Source of the DNA: Diphasiastrum complanatum
Lineage: Eukaryota > Streptophyta > Lycopodiopsida > Lycopodiales > Lycopodiaceae
NCBI GenBank assembly: GCA_029204225.1
Contig: CM055102.1
Span: 1,822,854 to 1,886,853 of the forward strand
Reading direction: 5' to 3'
DNA: 64,000 nucleotides
Shown here: positions 11,345-23,085 of the stretch, piece by piece
Layout: each line of letters opens with the position of its first letter
How positions within the stretch are numbered: the stretch's first letter is position 1
The notes under the pieces: model-generated
Told to the model about the DNA's origin: nothing
Database searches by the model: none
The model's input: only the letters and a program-made list of their open reading frames with translations
Translations under genes and position numbers: made by a program

Positions 11345-12403
11345 TTGTATTTGCTATTTAGAAGTCTTTATGGCTTGAAGCAAGCACATAGATCATGGTA
11401 TTCAAGACTCAACAACTTTCTACTTTCATTAGGATTTGTGCTTAGTGACTATGATCCTTCTATGTACTTAAAGTTTGATGGTAGTAATATTGTCATTCTT
11501 CTAGTCTATGTATATGACATTATTCTTAGTGGAAGTTGTTTGATACTAGTTCAAGAAACTAAGGATGCATTAGGAGGAGAATTTAAAATGCAAGATCTAG
11601 GAGAGATCCATTACATTTTAGGCCTTGAGATTGATTTTCATGAAGAGTATGCTTTTATTTGTCAATCTAGATATGTCTTTTCTATGTTGAAAAAATTCAA
11701 TATGCAAAATTGCAAAGGCATAGATACTCCCATAGAGCAACATGTAAAAGACCTTATGAAAGGTGATGAAAGATCCATCGAGGACATCACACTTTATAGG
11801 AGTCTTATAGGCTCTTTAATTTGGCTTACTATCACTAGACCCAATTTGAGCTATTGTGTGCACAAATTGAGTCAATTTATGCAAGATCCTAAGATCCAAC
11901 ATTGGAAGATGGCCAAGAGAGTTCTAAGATATGTATCTTCTACTCAAGATTATGGTTTATTGTATAAGAATGAAGATCTAACCATTGTTGGCTATTCGGA
12001 TTCTGATTTTGCAAGTTATAAAATGGATCGAAAGTCCATTAATGCATATACTATCTTTCTTGGAGGCAATCTTGTGTCTTGGCTTTCAAAGAAGCAAGAT
12101 ACCATATCTCTATCTTCTTGTGAGGCCGAGTACAAAGCACTCACTAAAACAACTAAAGAGGTGCTTTCGATCGAGAGGTTAATCATGGAGCTAAAGTGCA
12201 TCAAAGAGGATGATCTTCTCTTGATCAAGTGTGACAACATATCGGCCCAAGCTCTTGCAAACAATCCTATTTTTCATGCAAGAAGCAAGCATATAGAAGT
12301 GGCACACCATTTTGTAAGGGAAAAGCTCATTGGAGGTGAAATCAACTTGGAACATGTCGACACATCTTCATGTATTGCTGATCTTCCCACAAAGCCACTT
12401 TGA
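11345..12403 (+). pseudogene. Copia B reverse transcriptase (C half) and RNase H
   Basis: Starts again within the same RT motif (RSLYGLKQAHRSWYSRLNNF), so this is a second copia joined to the first, not its continuation. The YVDD catalytic box reads YVYD (about 11,506), which should kill polymerase activity. RNase H motifs follow: YSDSDFASYKMDRKS, SLSSCEAEYKAL, KCDNISAQALANNP and ARSKHIEVAHHFVRE, ending ADLPTKPL. A single uninterrupted frame of 352 codons from the first Met. Confidence 0.9.
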
Positions 12404-12487
12404 AAAAGTGCCTTCTCAAATCATAGATCTAATCTTGGTCTTATCTCAAGATCGATTGTTGATCCACATTAGATACCTTTTTAGGAG

Positions 12488-13098
12488 TGTTGAAATATTG
12501 GAAAAATCTATCTAATGTTGTAAGTAGGGTCCTAAAAATGCCAAAGATGAATTGAGCTCTTTTGGCTTTGTAAAGACCCATCTTAGAATAAAATATTCAA
12601 GGTAGGTAGAGGTAGAAACTTGAGCTACCATAGGAATTGCCATTTGTACTTTGCATGCCATATTTAATGCATGAAAAGATTAGCTGGCACAATTAGACAT
12701 ATTGAGGTGGCTTGAATAAGTCTAGATATCTTGAGAGGTGGATTCATAACTCCAATTAAACTCAAAGTAGGAGGAGAGTCCATGGATCTATATATATGTG
12801 ATCTACTCTCATTGAGAAGATGATGATTTTTGTGTGTAATGCAAATTTGGAGACTAAGCTCTTTGTGCCCTCTCTATCTACTCGAGTTTGTACTTTCATA
12901 TTCTCTCTCTAGCCGAGTTGAGGCATTTATTGTACTTAGTTTCATGTTTTGTTGATAGAACTTGCTTGTAACACAATAATATTTCTTGTATGATCAGCTT
13001 TCCTATTGTCAATCAATGCTAGTTTGACCTTTATGGTATTATTGGGCTTAGGAGATCAAAAGTACATGTGTAGGGCATCCCACACGTGTGAATTCAAC
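12488..13098 (+). repeat. 3' LTR of copia B
   Basis: Starts TGTTGAAATATTGG after TTTTTAGGAG and ends near CACACGTGTGAATTCAAC. A second copy lies inverted at 29,658-30,503. That copy has about 230 extra bp near the LTR start, so the copy here has an internal deletion near 12,520. TATATATATG lies near 12,790. The right edge abuts NonA copy 2. Confidence 0.8.
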
Positions 13099-15876
13099 TC
13101 TTTGAGATACAAAAATCTCTTCAAAGCAAAATGGTTATTCATAAGTTGACATGATAGCATAAATGAGACTATTTTCATTTTGTGGTTGTTGCTCCTTATT
13201 CTTGATTGATTTCTCTTGGATCATAACAATAAGTTTGAACTTATCTAAAGTCCCAAGCAAAATACTTTCCAAGGACATAAAATAAATTCAAGTTACTTTC
13301 ATGAAAGTGGCATCTACCTTTGCATCTTGAACCAAACAATGCACTTCCAAATGAAAAATTTCAAAAGATTTGACTATGTTGTGATGGACTCTTGAAGACA
13401 AATCTTGCAAGTCCTTGTGAGACTCCAATCCTCATTCACCTTTCCACAAAGGAAACACCTTTCCTTGGATTTGTCCTTCTTGTATTTTCATTTCGAACTT
13501 GACGCTCCATCGTTCTCCTCGGCCCCCTTGCTTTGGTTCTTCTTGGATGGATTGGTCTTCTTTTTGTAGCATCTTGAGAAAATATATCCTCCCTTGCCAC
13601 AAAGGTTGCACTTAGGATTCTTTCTTTCCTTCAATAGGATGCCACCTATTGATGCCATGTGAATAAAAACCTGTGATATGAATCTACAAATTGACTTTCA
13701 AGAGATAGATTTGAACATCTTCAATAATCTAGAAGGATCTACAAAAGATCTAGCTCACAAACCTAAGAATCAATCTTCACACTAATGACTAGTCACTTGG
13801 AAACTTTGCTTTGATCACTAAGACAAAAGCACACAATCTTTGAATCAAATCACAAAAGAAATCAGATTCAATCTCCTATTGGACTCATCAAATACCAATG
13901 ACTCTTTCTTTTGAAAGTTTAAATGGATATGAAAAGATTTGGCACCTAGATTTTTCTTTTCACTTGACTAGTTCTCTCAACACTTGAGATTCTTGAACAA
14001 AAGATGGGTTTTGTTTCAAACACATGAAATTCAAACTTAATCACTTCTTTTCGACTCACTCTTGACCCAAATAATCTCACTCTTGAGATTTAGAATGGAT
14101 TTGATTTGATTTGAAAACAAACTATACCACCAAGTTTTCACAAAGCTTAAAAATTAGACAACTAGAGATTCACAAAGATCTCAAACATGCATGAATACTC
14201 AAATATGGACTCCTCCTCATTCTAGACATCCAATGGAATCACAAATTGACCCTCACACTCTCACAAAGAAAGTTGAAAAGAGCTAATTTGAGTTTCATAC
14301 ATTCTATGTAAATTTGTGCTCAACAAATTGAATTCAATCACTCCTATTGGATTCCACCGATTACTCTACTTTTTAAGACTTGGAATGAAATTGAAAATTA
14401 AAAGTTGTGATTTTTCTCACTAATTTATTGTGCTTCAAAGAGCTAATACCACTTAGAAATATTTGATCACCTAGGAGAAGACAAATTCTTCACCTATAAC
14501 AACACATACTGAGCTTCTAGATCTTGCCCTCTACAAAGGAAGGAACTCTTAAAAAAATGGATCTCTCTCTACACATTTGCCATAGACATCTTAATGACTC
14601 TTTTCAAACCTTACAGTCACTCAAACAAATTGAGTAGGGTTGAACAATGTGACTTGGATCTCAATCTCTTTTTTAGAACTCTCAATTTAAGCCAATCTAT
14701 GTCAAATTCTACAAAAGATATGCATAGATGCTCTATATGCACTAGAAACTCTCAAAGGTTTCACTTGGAGGATAGATCCAAAGATGTTTTCTAGCAAATT
14801 GATGCTTCTAAACTTCACCCTATCACTCTTGAACAAATCTAGAGTGATGGTACAATGGATTTCAACCTCTCACCTTGCATATCACTCCTTAATCTATGAT
14901 TTTTAGCAAAATCTCTCTTAACTTCAACATACACTCAAAAAATCAGAGAAAGATCAATTAATGCACCTATTTCAAGCTTCAAATTTAACTTTTTGACTGA
15001 GCTAATCCCAGAACTAATCAAAGGATTAGATTTCCTATAAAAAATGCTTGATTTTGCACCAAAAATCACTCAAATTGGGTATGTGAGTCAAATTCTACAA
15101 ACTTTTGAAATTTCTCAGTCAAAATCGGAGCTGTACGGCCTCACATGTGTGAAAAGGGTTCCTGCATCCCACAACAAGTTTTGGACCAAAACTTTTTAGG
15201 ATAGCTATCAAATCCAACTCGCTACACAAAATTACACGTGTGAAACATTGTCTGAGTACGGACTCCAACCTGAAAATCAAGTCCACATTGATAGAATCTC
15301 AAAACAATCAAAACAAATGTAGACAAATGAAGAGAATCACTCAAAATTGCTTCCAAATCCAAGATTGGTGTCTCACAATGAGTATGGCCAGATGTGGCTC
15401 TATATATACAATAAGTGGGAGCTCGTGGTACTGATCATCCCTCTAATACCATATGTGTGAAGGTGCTTTGTGATATGATGATTCATCATGCAAAACTGAC
15501 ACTTGGACAAAACCTTCTATTTTGGTCCATCTTCCTTCTATATGGAAATCTACTTGGAAATCTTCTAGAAGTCAAAATTCGCCTAGTTCAGCTTATTCCA
15601 CACGTGTGAGCTGTCCTCTACACATGGGATATGACACCTAACCAAAGGATGTGGCTCATGCAATCAATAGATTGATGCCATGTGTCATATGTCTAAAAAA
15701 CTAGTTTTTGGCCATTTTAGCCACTAGAACTTGAATTAAATCATATGTACAACATATATGATTATGGTACATGACAAGTACACTATTTTCACGCCTGGGA
15801 ACAGGCTCCACACATGTGTGTTTATCTATATACAAGATTTTTGGCCTCTACCAAGCTTATTTTTGCATTTTTCACA
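13099..15876 (-). mobile_element. NonA copy 2, truncated
   Basis: Homologous to 6166-8959 of NonA, so it keeps the knuckle frame, leader and most of the 5' LTR (15,232-15,876, ending TTTTTCACA). It lacks the 3' LTR and the 3' half of the repeat ORF (cut by the copia B LTR at 13,098). A deletion removes the primer-binding site and first part of the LTR (leader joins LTR near 15,232). It keeps about 210 bp (about 13,275-13,486) missing from copy 1, encoding a second knuckle-like CFLCGK and a following helix-like stretch; that frame has stops. Confidence 0.85.
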
Positions 15877-16132
15877 TACTATATACATCGTTATTTATAT
15901 AATACACAAGAAAATTGAAAAAACGTTTAGATTCAACATCAGACATTGACTCATCAACGGTAAAATTTGAGCCAATGAAAGAATCCCGAAGAACTTCAAT
16001 ATCAACATCAAGAAAATCACTATCCTTATCAGGGATGTCGATAAGGAAGTGACTAATGTCTTTTAAGGATGATGGAATTGAGGATGAGACGATCTGAAAA
16101 TCAGAAATTACAGCTTCCTCATCATCCGAGAT
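15877..16132 (-). pseudogene. Orphan exon-like open frame
   Basis: On the minus strand about 85 codons are open from just after a pyrimidine-rich TTTTACTTTTCTTGTTAG (acceptor-like, about 16,136-16,153) to the NonA LTR edge. The product is acidic and serine-rich: ISDDEEAVISDFQIVSSS, then DIPDKDSDFLDVDIEVLRDS. No start codon. I do not recognise the family. It could be a host exon interrupted by NonA, or a transposon remnant. Confidence 0.35.
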
Positions 16133-17214
16133 CTAAACTAACAAGAAAAGTAAAAACTCAGTTTAGTATTCAACAAAATGACAGTTTCTCTTACAAACAA
16201 CACACATCGTAGTGGTTCTAAATTGTTCAAACAATCGAGTATATATCCTATCCAGTCTCTGTATGAACATCGGGAAAAAATGGACAAGATCAGTAATGCA
16301 TGAAGGAGAGAGAACCTATGGAGATAATAGGAATACTGACTATATCTCTAAATCTAAATAATGGTCATAGAATACTTCAGCATTGGGTTGCATAGTCCTA
16401 AAAACATGTAGAAAAGGACGAAATAGGGAATGAAAGTAGTCTAAGCTCTTAGAAATTCCAAACTCAGTCAGAAATGACCTAAGAGTGCTCTCACAGCTAG
16501 ATTTGAAAGACGACGCTATCGGTCAAAGGCAAATATCGCTTCTGTGTGCGAGAGATAAACAAATAGGAAAAAAATGGTTGTTAAGAATATGCACAAGAGC
16601 GATATGTATGAAAAATAAATTTGGAATATTGCACTTGTGCGCAATCAGACAACTAGATACAATAGATCATACAAGTAGCATGCACAAGAGCAATATAGGA
16701 GAAAATCGAGAAAAAAAAATACAAATAATTGGATTGCGTGTCTTTTCTAGGTAATTTTCCACAAACGTGAGTCAATGGTCAACGAAACATGTGTCGCTTC
16801 TTGATTCATTGCCTCTCGATTCAACTATACTACAACACACGTGTGATCTGACATCTTGACACATGTCACAAGCTCATTTCATAAAAATCAACACATGGTA
16901 GAATTTCATTCGCTGCCACTTCGCACGTGTGACAAGACGTCCATTCGCATGTGCGATCCGTGGGATAAAAAGGACTTCGCCACCGAGGCATTTGTTTTCA
17001 AGTTTCTTTTGTTCTACCTTATCTTTTTGCATATCACTCTTGTGTGATGCTCGTGTATTTCCTTTACTACCTACTACACGCACAAGAGTGATATCCCATA
17101 CCATCCATACATATCACTTCCCTACGACCCCCGTTATACCAATTTTGAACATCTCTCTCTTATTGCGCACATCAACAATTTCAAGTGTGTGTTGATCTTA
17201 CAGTATTGATGTGA
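16133..17214. other. Non-coding stretch with a repeated 15-mer and G-box-like palindromes
   Basis: No gene recognised. It contains several copies of GCACAAGAG(C/T)(A/G)ATAT in both orientations (about 16,533, 16,592, 16,682, 17,031, 17,082). Two palindromes at 16,835-16,846 and about 16,922-16,932 are each followed about 20-25 bp later by a CATGTG-type palindrome. A TATA-like GGGATAAAAAGG lies near 16,962. Confidence 0.45.
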
Positions 17215-17689
17215 TCAAGAGATCAGCAAGTACTGAATAGTTAGTTCTCTCTCAAGCCTACAAGCTTGGACACTCTTGAGCATTCTAGTCACTTCTTAGA
17301 GTTAATTAGAGATTGCTATTGTGCTCACTGCTTATTAGCATTGCGCTTAATTCAGAATTTTAATGAGTCGCTCAGAGATAACTTAGAGTATGCGACTTTG
17401 ATCTGCAAACTTGTTGTACTCATTCACATCTATTTCATTTCATACTAAATCAATACTATCTTTTTATTGTGTTCAAGTTTGTCTCCAGAATGTATGCGTC
17501 TCTATAATTCTTCATGACAGATTATTTGTCTGACAATTCAATGCTAAATGTTTGCTACGTAATCACTATAGTACTAATGATCTCAAAGTTAGTTACTATA
17601 AGATCGAACATGATTTTTGTCACTATTGTTTTGTTCAATATTGATAGGTGTAGTTATGCATAGAGAAAGAGGAAGATAGTTTATTCCAC
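17215..17689 (+). repeat. LTR-D fragment, 3' part
   Basis: Similar in reverse complement to 32,616-33,300: shared text includes AGCTTGGACACTCTTGA / AGCTTGAACACTCTTGA and TTCAATATTGATAGG(T/C)GTAGT(T/C)ATGCAT. Both ends are cut: the LTR start is missing, and the right side runs into the DUF7869 fragment. Confidence 0.7.
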
Positions 17690-18282
17690 TATGCACAATA
17701 AGTTTTCTTTCTTTCTTGTCGTTCAAACTCTTTTCATTCGATTCTTTTCGGCCTATCTTTTACACACCTCTTTCCAACATCATCCACATATGAGTAATTT
17801 TGATCTTTGTATTCTGGATACTTCTCGCACATATATTGTCCATATTTATAAAATGACATCAATCCTTTCATCTTATCATTGTCTACTTCATTTGTGGGTG
17901 CCAAAAAGATTGCTTCATCTTTTGAAGCCAAAGAGTACAACAATCTGAAAGGTTTACTCCATGTATCATCTCCATCAGTGCAATAATATTTTCACTGCAT
18001 GGTTGGATCACCATTCAACATTTGAAAACAAAAGTAGTGAGGATTGGTGTGTCCTTATAGACCATCATTTCCATGAACAAAAAATGGCTCTATGAATATT
18101 TTCCAATCCACCATTCGTTCTAACAACTCAACTTCACTATTTTCAATATGACCACCATCTATCTTTTGGCCAATTCGTCTTAGCATATCAGGCATGGTAA
18201 AAATGGATTTACATTTCAATGCCCTAGAGATTACGCTAAAAACTTTATCGATGTCTTCATGTGTGTGTCCAACCATCGTAGA
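17690..18282 (-). pseudogene. DUF7869-type transposon protein fragment
   Basis: Reads MVGHTHEDIDKVFSVISRAL then LKCKSIFTMPDMLRRI, the hallmark VGHTHEDID block of the DUF7869 family found in transposon-associated proteins of plants and animals. It continues through GHTNPHYFCFQMLNGDPTMQ to KPFRLLYSLASKDEAIF. In-frame stops lie near 18,055 and within the linking segment. Only the C-terminal part of the usual protein is present. Family recognition is from memory of the signature; no search was run. Confidence 0.65.
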
Positions 18283-18375
18283 CTGTATAAAAACACGAGA
18301 AAATTTGCTAAACTAGATAAACAATGGATGAAGATTAAAATCGATTAGTCATAAAAAGGAGAATAATCCAACACT
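18283..18375 (-). repeat. LTR-D fragment, first 93 bp
   Basis: On the minus strand it begins TGTTGGATTATTCTCC after a purine tract AATTAAGGGGGAG, the normal LTR start next to a polypurine tract, and stops at TATACAGTC where the DUF7869 fragment begins. It matches the starts of the LTR-D copies at 20,626 and 33,526. Confidence 0.75.
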
Positions 18376-18380
18376 CCCCC

Positions 18381-19265
18381 TTAATTTGAATCCTTGAATG
18401 CCTTGACCTTCAAACTTAGTTCTACACAGAATCTTCTGTGTGACTCCAAACTTAAGGTTTTAGAAAAAACATCTACTGCCATATCTTGTGTTCTACAGTA
18501 CTACAATCTGACCTCTTCGTTGAGAACTTTGCTTTTAAATAAATGATTATTGATTCAGACCAATATCTGAGAGTAAGTTCCTCAAACAAATTGTTTCTTT
18601 TGTAGCTTGAGAGGCTGCGATATACTATGATTCAGTGGAAAATAGAGCTATTGAAGATTGTTTGCGACTGTTCCAGGAAACTGGACCATTGGTGAGTAAG
18701 AATGTAAATTCGGAAGTGGATTTACAAGTGTCTACATCTCCTGCCCATCTTGCATCTGTGTAACCATTGAGTAAATTGAGTTTGTTGTTGCCGACTTCTC
18801 TATAAGAAATGCAAAAGTCCATAGTAACTTGAAGATATCTCATGACTCTAATAAGAGCCTTCCAATTTGTTATACGAGGGTTAGTCGTATACTGACTAAG
18901 AGAGCTGGCTGCAAAAACTATGTCTGGCTTGGTACAAATCGTGGCATACATTAGAGATCCTATAATAGAATGGTAAGGACACTCACGCATCTGTTGCTTC
19001 TCATGAATTGTTTGGGGACACTGGTCCTTTGACAATTTGAGTCCTAGTTCCATTGGTGAGAGAGCTAACTTGCAATTTAACTTCTACTTTTTGTCCATGT
19101 GGAATTGTATTCCAAGATAGAAATGAGTTTTGCCCAGATTGGTCATGTCAAATTCGAAAGATAGCATTGTCTTGGCTTTTTTTATCAGATCAATACTGTT
19201 GCTGAAAGGCAATGTATCATCCACGTACAAAGTGATAATAATAAAAGACTGCTGCACAACTGAGC
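18381..19265 (-). pseudogene. Copia RT C-terminus and RNase H, minus strand
   Basis: From about 19,260 the minus strand reads FIIITLYVDDTLPFSNSID, the YVDD polymerase box, then LGKTHFYLGIQFHMDKK. Next come GSLMYATICTKPDIVFAASS and the RNase H segment GYTDARWAGDVDTCKSTSEF to WNSRKQSSIALFSTES. Frame breaks lie around 19,055. Its RNase H end runs into an LTR-D start at 18,375. The N-terminal part of pol is absent. Confidence 0.85.
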
Positions 19266-19787
19266 ATAAACAATAAAATTTTATGCTAAGTTACAAGGTT
19301 AAGAACCTTTTTTAATCTAAACTTTTAGCTTTGAGATTGAAAAGCCATCTTAAAAGATGGTAGTTGAGGTTGAATCTAGGTGGCCTGTCCTTGTGGGCCG
19401 TACTATCTCCTTCCTCCCTCTCTGTACCTACAGATCTCCAAGGGAATGGAGAGAGCTATGGTGCGTAGGAGTTGGAGAGGGAAGAAAGGGTCAAAATTGA
19501 ATTTCATAAGTCTTTGGGGTCCATGAGCCATGTGGCACCTTTGGTTGGCCCCACATGGCTAGAAAGGCCTACAAGGGACAAATGGGGCCTTTCTTGGGCC
19601 TCACCTATCCTTTTTGCATGAGGGTGGAGAGGAGCTTTAGGGAGGGGGTAAACGAGGTACGTTCACTTCCTTTCTCTCATTCTCCCAAGTTGTTGTAAAG
19701 TTTTATTGCTCTCAAGTTGCTTGCTCTCAAAGTTTTTTTCCTTTTTGTGGTTTTTACACCGTAGCTCTCCGTTTTTCATCTAGTTTT
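19266..19787. other. No gene recognised
   Basis: GC-richer than its surroundings, with CTCTCTCTGT and GGGAGGGGGT tracts. It lies upstream of a gag-like start at 19,809 and may be the end of a leader or LTR of a lost element. I cannot define boundaries. Confidence 0.3.
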
Positions 19788-20145
19788 TTGTTAGTTACTC
19801 CTTTATCCATGGACACCCCTATGGATGAAACTAGAGCTCCAAGTCCCGTTGGGACTGATATGGAGAACATGACGTGTGCTATTAATTTGTTACAACAACA
19901 AATTGTGGACATGCGTCAAAGCATAAACGGGCGGAGGCTAAGATTCTGGCTTTGTCCCAGTCTCGACAAGCTCTTCTAAACCCGATGTTTACTCTGGAAT
20001 TTCTTACCGGAGAGAAGAAGGACAGACACCAAGATGTGGTGTTAGCTTGGTTAGATCGATGTGTGAAGATTATTAAAATTCAACATAACCGATCTGGGCG
20101 AAGCTCATTTCTGCCTTGGTATTCAAATCCACAGAGACAGAAATC
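19788..20145 (+). pseudogene. Possible retroelement gag N-terminal scrap
   Basis: The frame MDTPMDETRAPSPVGTDMEN begins a short protein with a helical MTCAINLLQQQIVDMRQSI segment. It then shifts frame near 19,955 into LNPMFTLEFLTGEKKDRHQD, VVLAWLDRCVKI. The layout (disordered start, coiled-coil, then a target-like segment) resembles a gypsy gag N-terminus, but similarity is weak. It ends abruptly at the RT fragment. Confidence 0.3.
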
Positions 20146-20625
20146 GAAAGTTGATCTACATCACTCAGCAAAGATACATCTACAATATGTTAGTCAGATA
20201 TAATTTGGTTAATTGCAAGATAGCACTCTCACCAATGGAACTTGGTCTCAAATTGTCAAAAGACCAATGTCTCCAAACAATCGAAGAGAAGGAGCAGATG
20301 TGTGAGTATCCTTATCATTCGATAATAGGATCTCTTATGTATGCAATGATCTGTACCATGCCAGACATAGCTTTTGCAGTCAGCTCCTTAAGTCCTAGTA
20401 TGACACATTAAAAGGCTCTTATTAGAGTCATGAGATATCTTTGAACTACTATTGACTATTGCATTTGTTATGGAGTAGTCGACAACAACAAACTCAATTT
20501 ACTCATTGGTTTCACAGATGCAAGTTGGGCAGGAGATGTAGACACTCGTAAATCCACTTCTGGATTTACATTCTTTCTCAACAATGGTCTCATTTCTTAG
20601 AACAATCGCAAGCAATCTTCGACAG
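20146..20625 (+). pseudogene. Copia RT C-terminus and RNase H, plus strand
   Basis: Same family as 18,381-19,265: ALSPMELGLKLSKDQC, GSLMYAMICTMPDIAFAVSS, GFTDASWAGDVDTRKSTSGF. Stops lie near 20,411 and 20,600. RNase H is cut at KQSST, directly followed by an LTR-D start at 20,626, so the gene end and the polypurine tract are missing. The two copies are an inverted pair about 0.9 kb apart. Confidence 0.85.
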
Positions 20626-21045
20626 TGTTGGATTATTCTCCTACTAATCAACTAATTGACATTTTAATCTTCGTCCAACTTTTATCCAGACTTGCAGATT
20701 TCTTTATGTTTTTATACAGTCTGCATAACTACTCAAAAATAGTTTATAGTGTCGGCATTTTTGGGTATTTTCCTCACTTCAGCTTCTTTGCAAAATGCCA
20801 GATGTGTCAAATATCAAGTAAATGTCTTTAGTAAAGACCTTCATGTTTTTGCATTTTTTGCAAAACAATTTATTGTTCATCTTAAAGGCTAAAGACTTGC
20901 TCTAATCGTTTAGCAAGTAAATTTTTGAGAGACTATCTAGACGGATGCTAGCACATCGCCGCCAATTGGATAATGCATTTGACGACCTAATTAGTTGTCC
21001 TACTGGTGGATGTTGTCACATTTTCTTAGTATAAATAGATGTTCT
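20626..21045 (+). repeat. LTR-D fragment, 5' part
   Basis: Starts TGTTGGATTATTCTCC and shares blocks such as CGTTTAGCAAGTAAATTT and GTCCTACTGG with the longer copy at 32,616-33,526. It ends in the promoter region (TTAGTATAAATAGATG), where a different copia pol begins. Confidence 0.75.
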
Positions 21046-23085
21046 GATGCAAGGATGCGCGTGACATTTTCTGGTGAAGCATGCAATGTAGTTGATGCTA
21101 GTTTCAGTACTCTGATCCCTCAAGGCAAAAGAAAAGAAAATCTATATCATTTGAAGGTACGCCTACCTGTAAATCAGGTGCATCAGACTTATGATGACTC
21201 GCCAGACACTCTGTGGCACAGAAGACTATGCCACATGAACTCAATGGCACTTTACCAAGCAAGCCATCATGGAGCGATAACAGGGGTCAGCATCTCGAAT
21301 GCAACCAATTCGACCACCTATGATGCATGTTTGAAGGGTAAGATGTCACACACTCCATTCATCAAAGACTCCTACAGAATGACCAAGATTCTAAAGTTAG
21401 TGCATTCTGACATCTGTGGGGCTTTCAATGTGATCTCAGTAGAAGGCTCCAAATATTATATAACCTTCATCGATGATTATAGTAAATTTGCTAGAGTGTA
21501 CTTTATTCAGAATAAATATAAAGCACTGGATAAATCCGCAAAATATGTGAATTGGGCTGAAAGATGTATAGGCAACAAAGTGAAACAGATCAAGACAAAT
21601 TGAGGTGGCAAATACATCTCAAATTGCTTCACTGAATTCTGCAATGATCGTGACATCATTCACAGAAGGACTGTAGCCTACACATCGCAGCACAACGATG
21701 TTGCTAAAAGAAAGAATATGACCTTGATGGAAGCTGCCAGATGCATGATGGCCTACTCGAAGGCTCCAAGTGTACTGTGGGTTGAAGCAGTACTTACAAC
21801 CGCATACATCCTAAATAGGACAGGTAACTCACACGACACCACACGAGTTATGGTGGGGTAGAAAGCCTAACCTATCTCACATCAGAATCTTTGGCTGTGC
21901 AGCTTATGCACATATTCCTGATAAGCTTCAAAAGAAGCTTGATGAGAAAGCCGAACAGGGATTTTTGGTAGGTTATGACAACAACTCATCATACTACAGA
22001 GTCTACATGCCAGACATGAACACTGTGAAAACAATGAGAGATGTTAGATTTGATGAGAACAGAACAATGGCCAATGACGATCCTATTAGCTATGAAGTTC
22101 TGGAGAGACGATACTATGACCTGCCACCAATAACAAAGAGAGCAGAAGATGAACACAAAAATGAAGATTTTCGAGTCGTCTCCCATTCAAGTGACGAATC
22201 TGAAGATGAAAGATTCGCAAGGCAGCCTACTATTACAGTTCTTATAAACCATGATGGTTCCGAACCTAGCAGAACAGACAAAGGCAAAGGCATTGCTGTC
22301 CCAGGAGGATCTCCTAGAAGGTCGACAAGACCATGAAGAGCGCCAGCAAGATACATGCCATGCAGCTCCGCTTCTACATCAGAAGAGTTTTGTGGATTCA
22401 GTGGTGAACCACAGACTTTCGAGGAAGCGATTGAATGTCCAGAAAAGGACAAATGGATCCAAGCCATGAACGAAGAGATGAGGTCCATGAGGAAAAACTA
22501 AGTACGGACATTGCATCCATTACCGCATAAGTGCAAGACTGTCAAATGCAAATGGATTTTCAAGCTCAAGTATGGACCAGATGGGAATGTCTCGAAATAC
22601 AAGGCGAGACTCGTAGCAAAGGGGTTTTTTCAGAGATATGATATTGACTACTCTGAAACCTTCTCTCTTATCGTTAAACATTCGTCCCTACGACTGTTAT
22701 TTGCATATGCAACAACTTATAACCTCAAGATCCACATTGTGGACGAGAAGACAACTTCTTGCATGGCGAACTAGACGAAGAGGTCTATATGGATCAACCC
22801 CCAAGATATGTCTCGAATTCACTTCTTGACTATGCATGTAGAGTGCATAGAAGTATCTATGGTCTGAAACAATCAACTCACCAATGGTACAAGAAAAGAG
22901 AGCAAGCCCTGAAATCATTAAGATTCAAGCCACTCTTGGCTAATTCCAATGTGTATGTCAGAGTTACAAATGGGCATATCATCATTGTGGTTGTGTATGT
23001 GGACGACACTCTGATATTTTGCAAGAGTGAGCAGTTGATTGCTAAAGTGAAGACAATCGTTGCGAAACCTTTTTTGCCCTCATGC
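21046..23085 (+). pseudogene. Decayed copia pol (integrase and RT)
   Basis: Pre-integrase region LWHRRLCHMNSMALYQ then CLKGKMSHTPF; integrase VHSDICGAFNV, FIDDYSKFARVYF; the second Asp region degraded to KTN-stop-GGKYIS; Glu region HNDVAKRKNMTL. RT follows: KCKWIFKLKYGPDGNVSKYK, VYMDQPPRYVS, RSIYGLKQSTHQWYK and VVYVDDTLIFCKSE. Stops at 21,601 and about 21,850, and a frameshift near 22,760. It ends inside RT near 23,085. A shorter relative of the RT part lies at 26,471-26,761. Confidence 0.9.

Noticed and set aside
16485-16754. 89-codon plus-strand frame
   Set aside because: Composed of the repeated GCACAAGAG motif region; no protein-like conservation visible.
22114-22488. 124-codon minus-strand frame over the copia integrase-RT linker
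   Set aside because: Antisense to recognisable copia pol; low-complexity Ser-rich translation without motifs.
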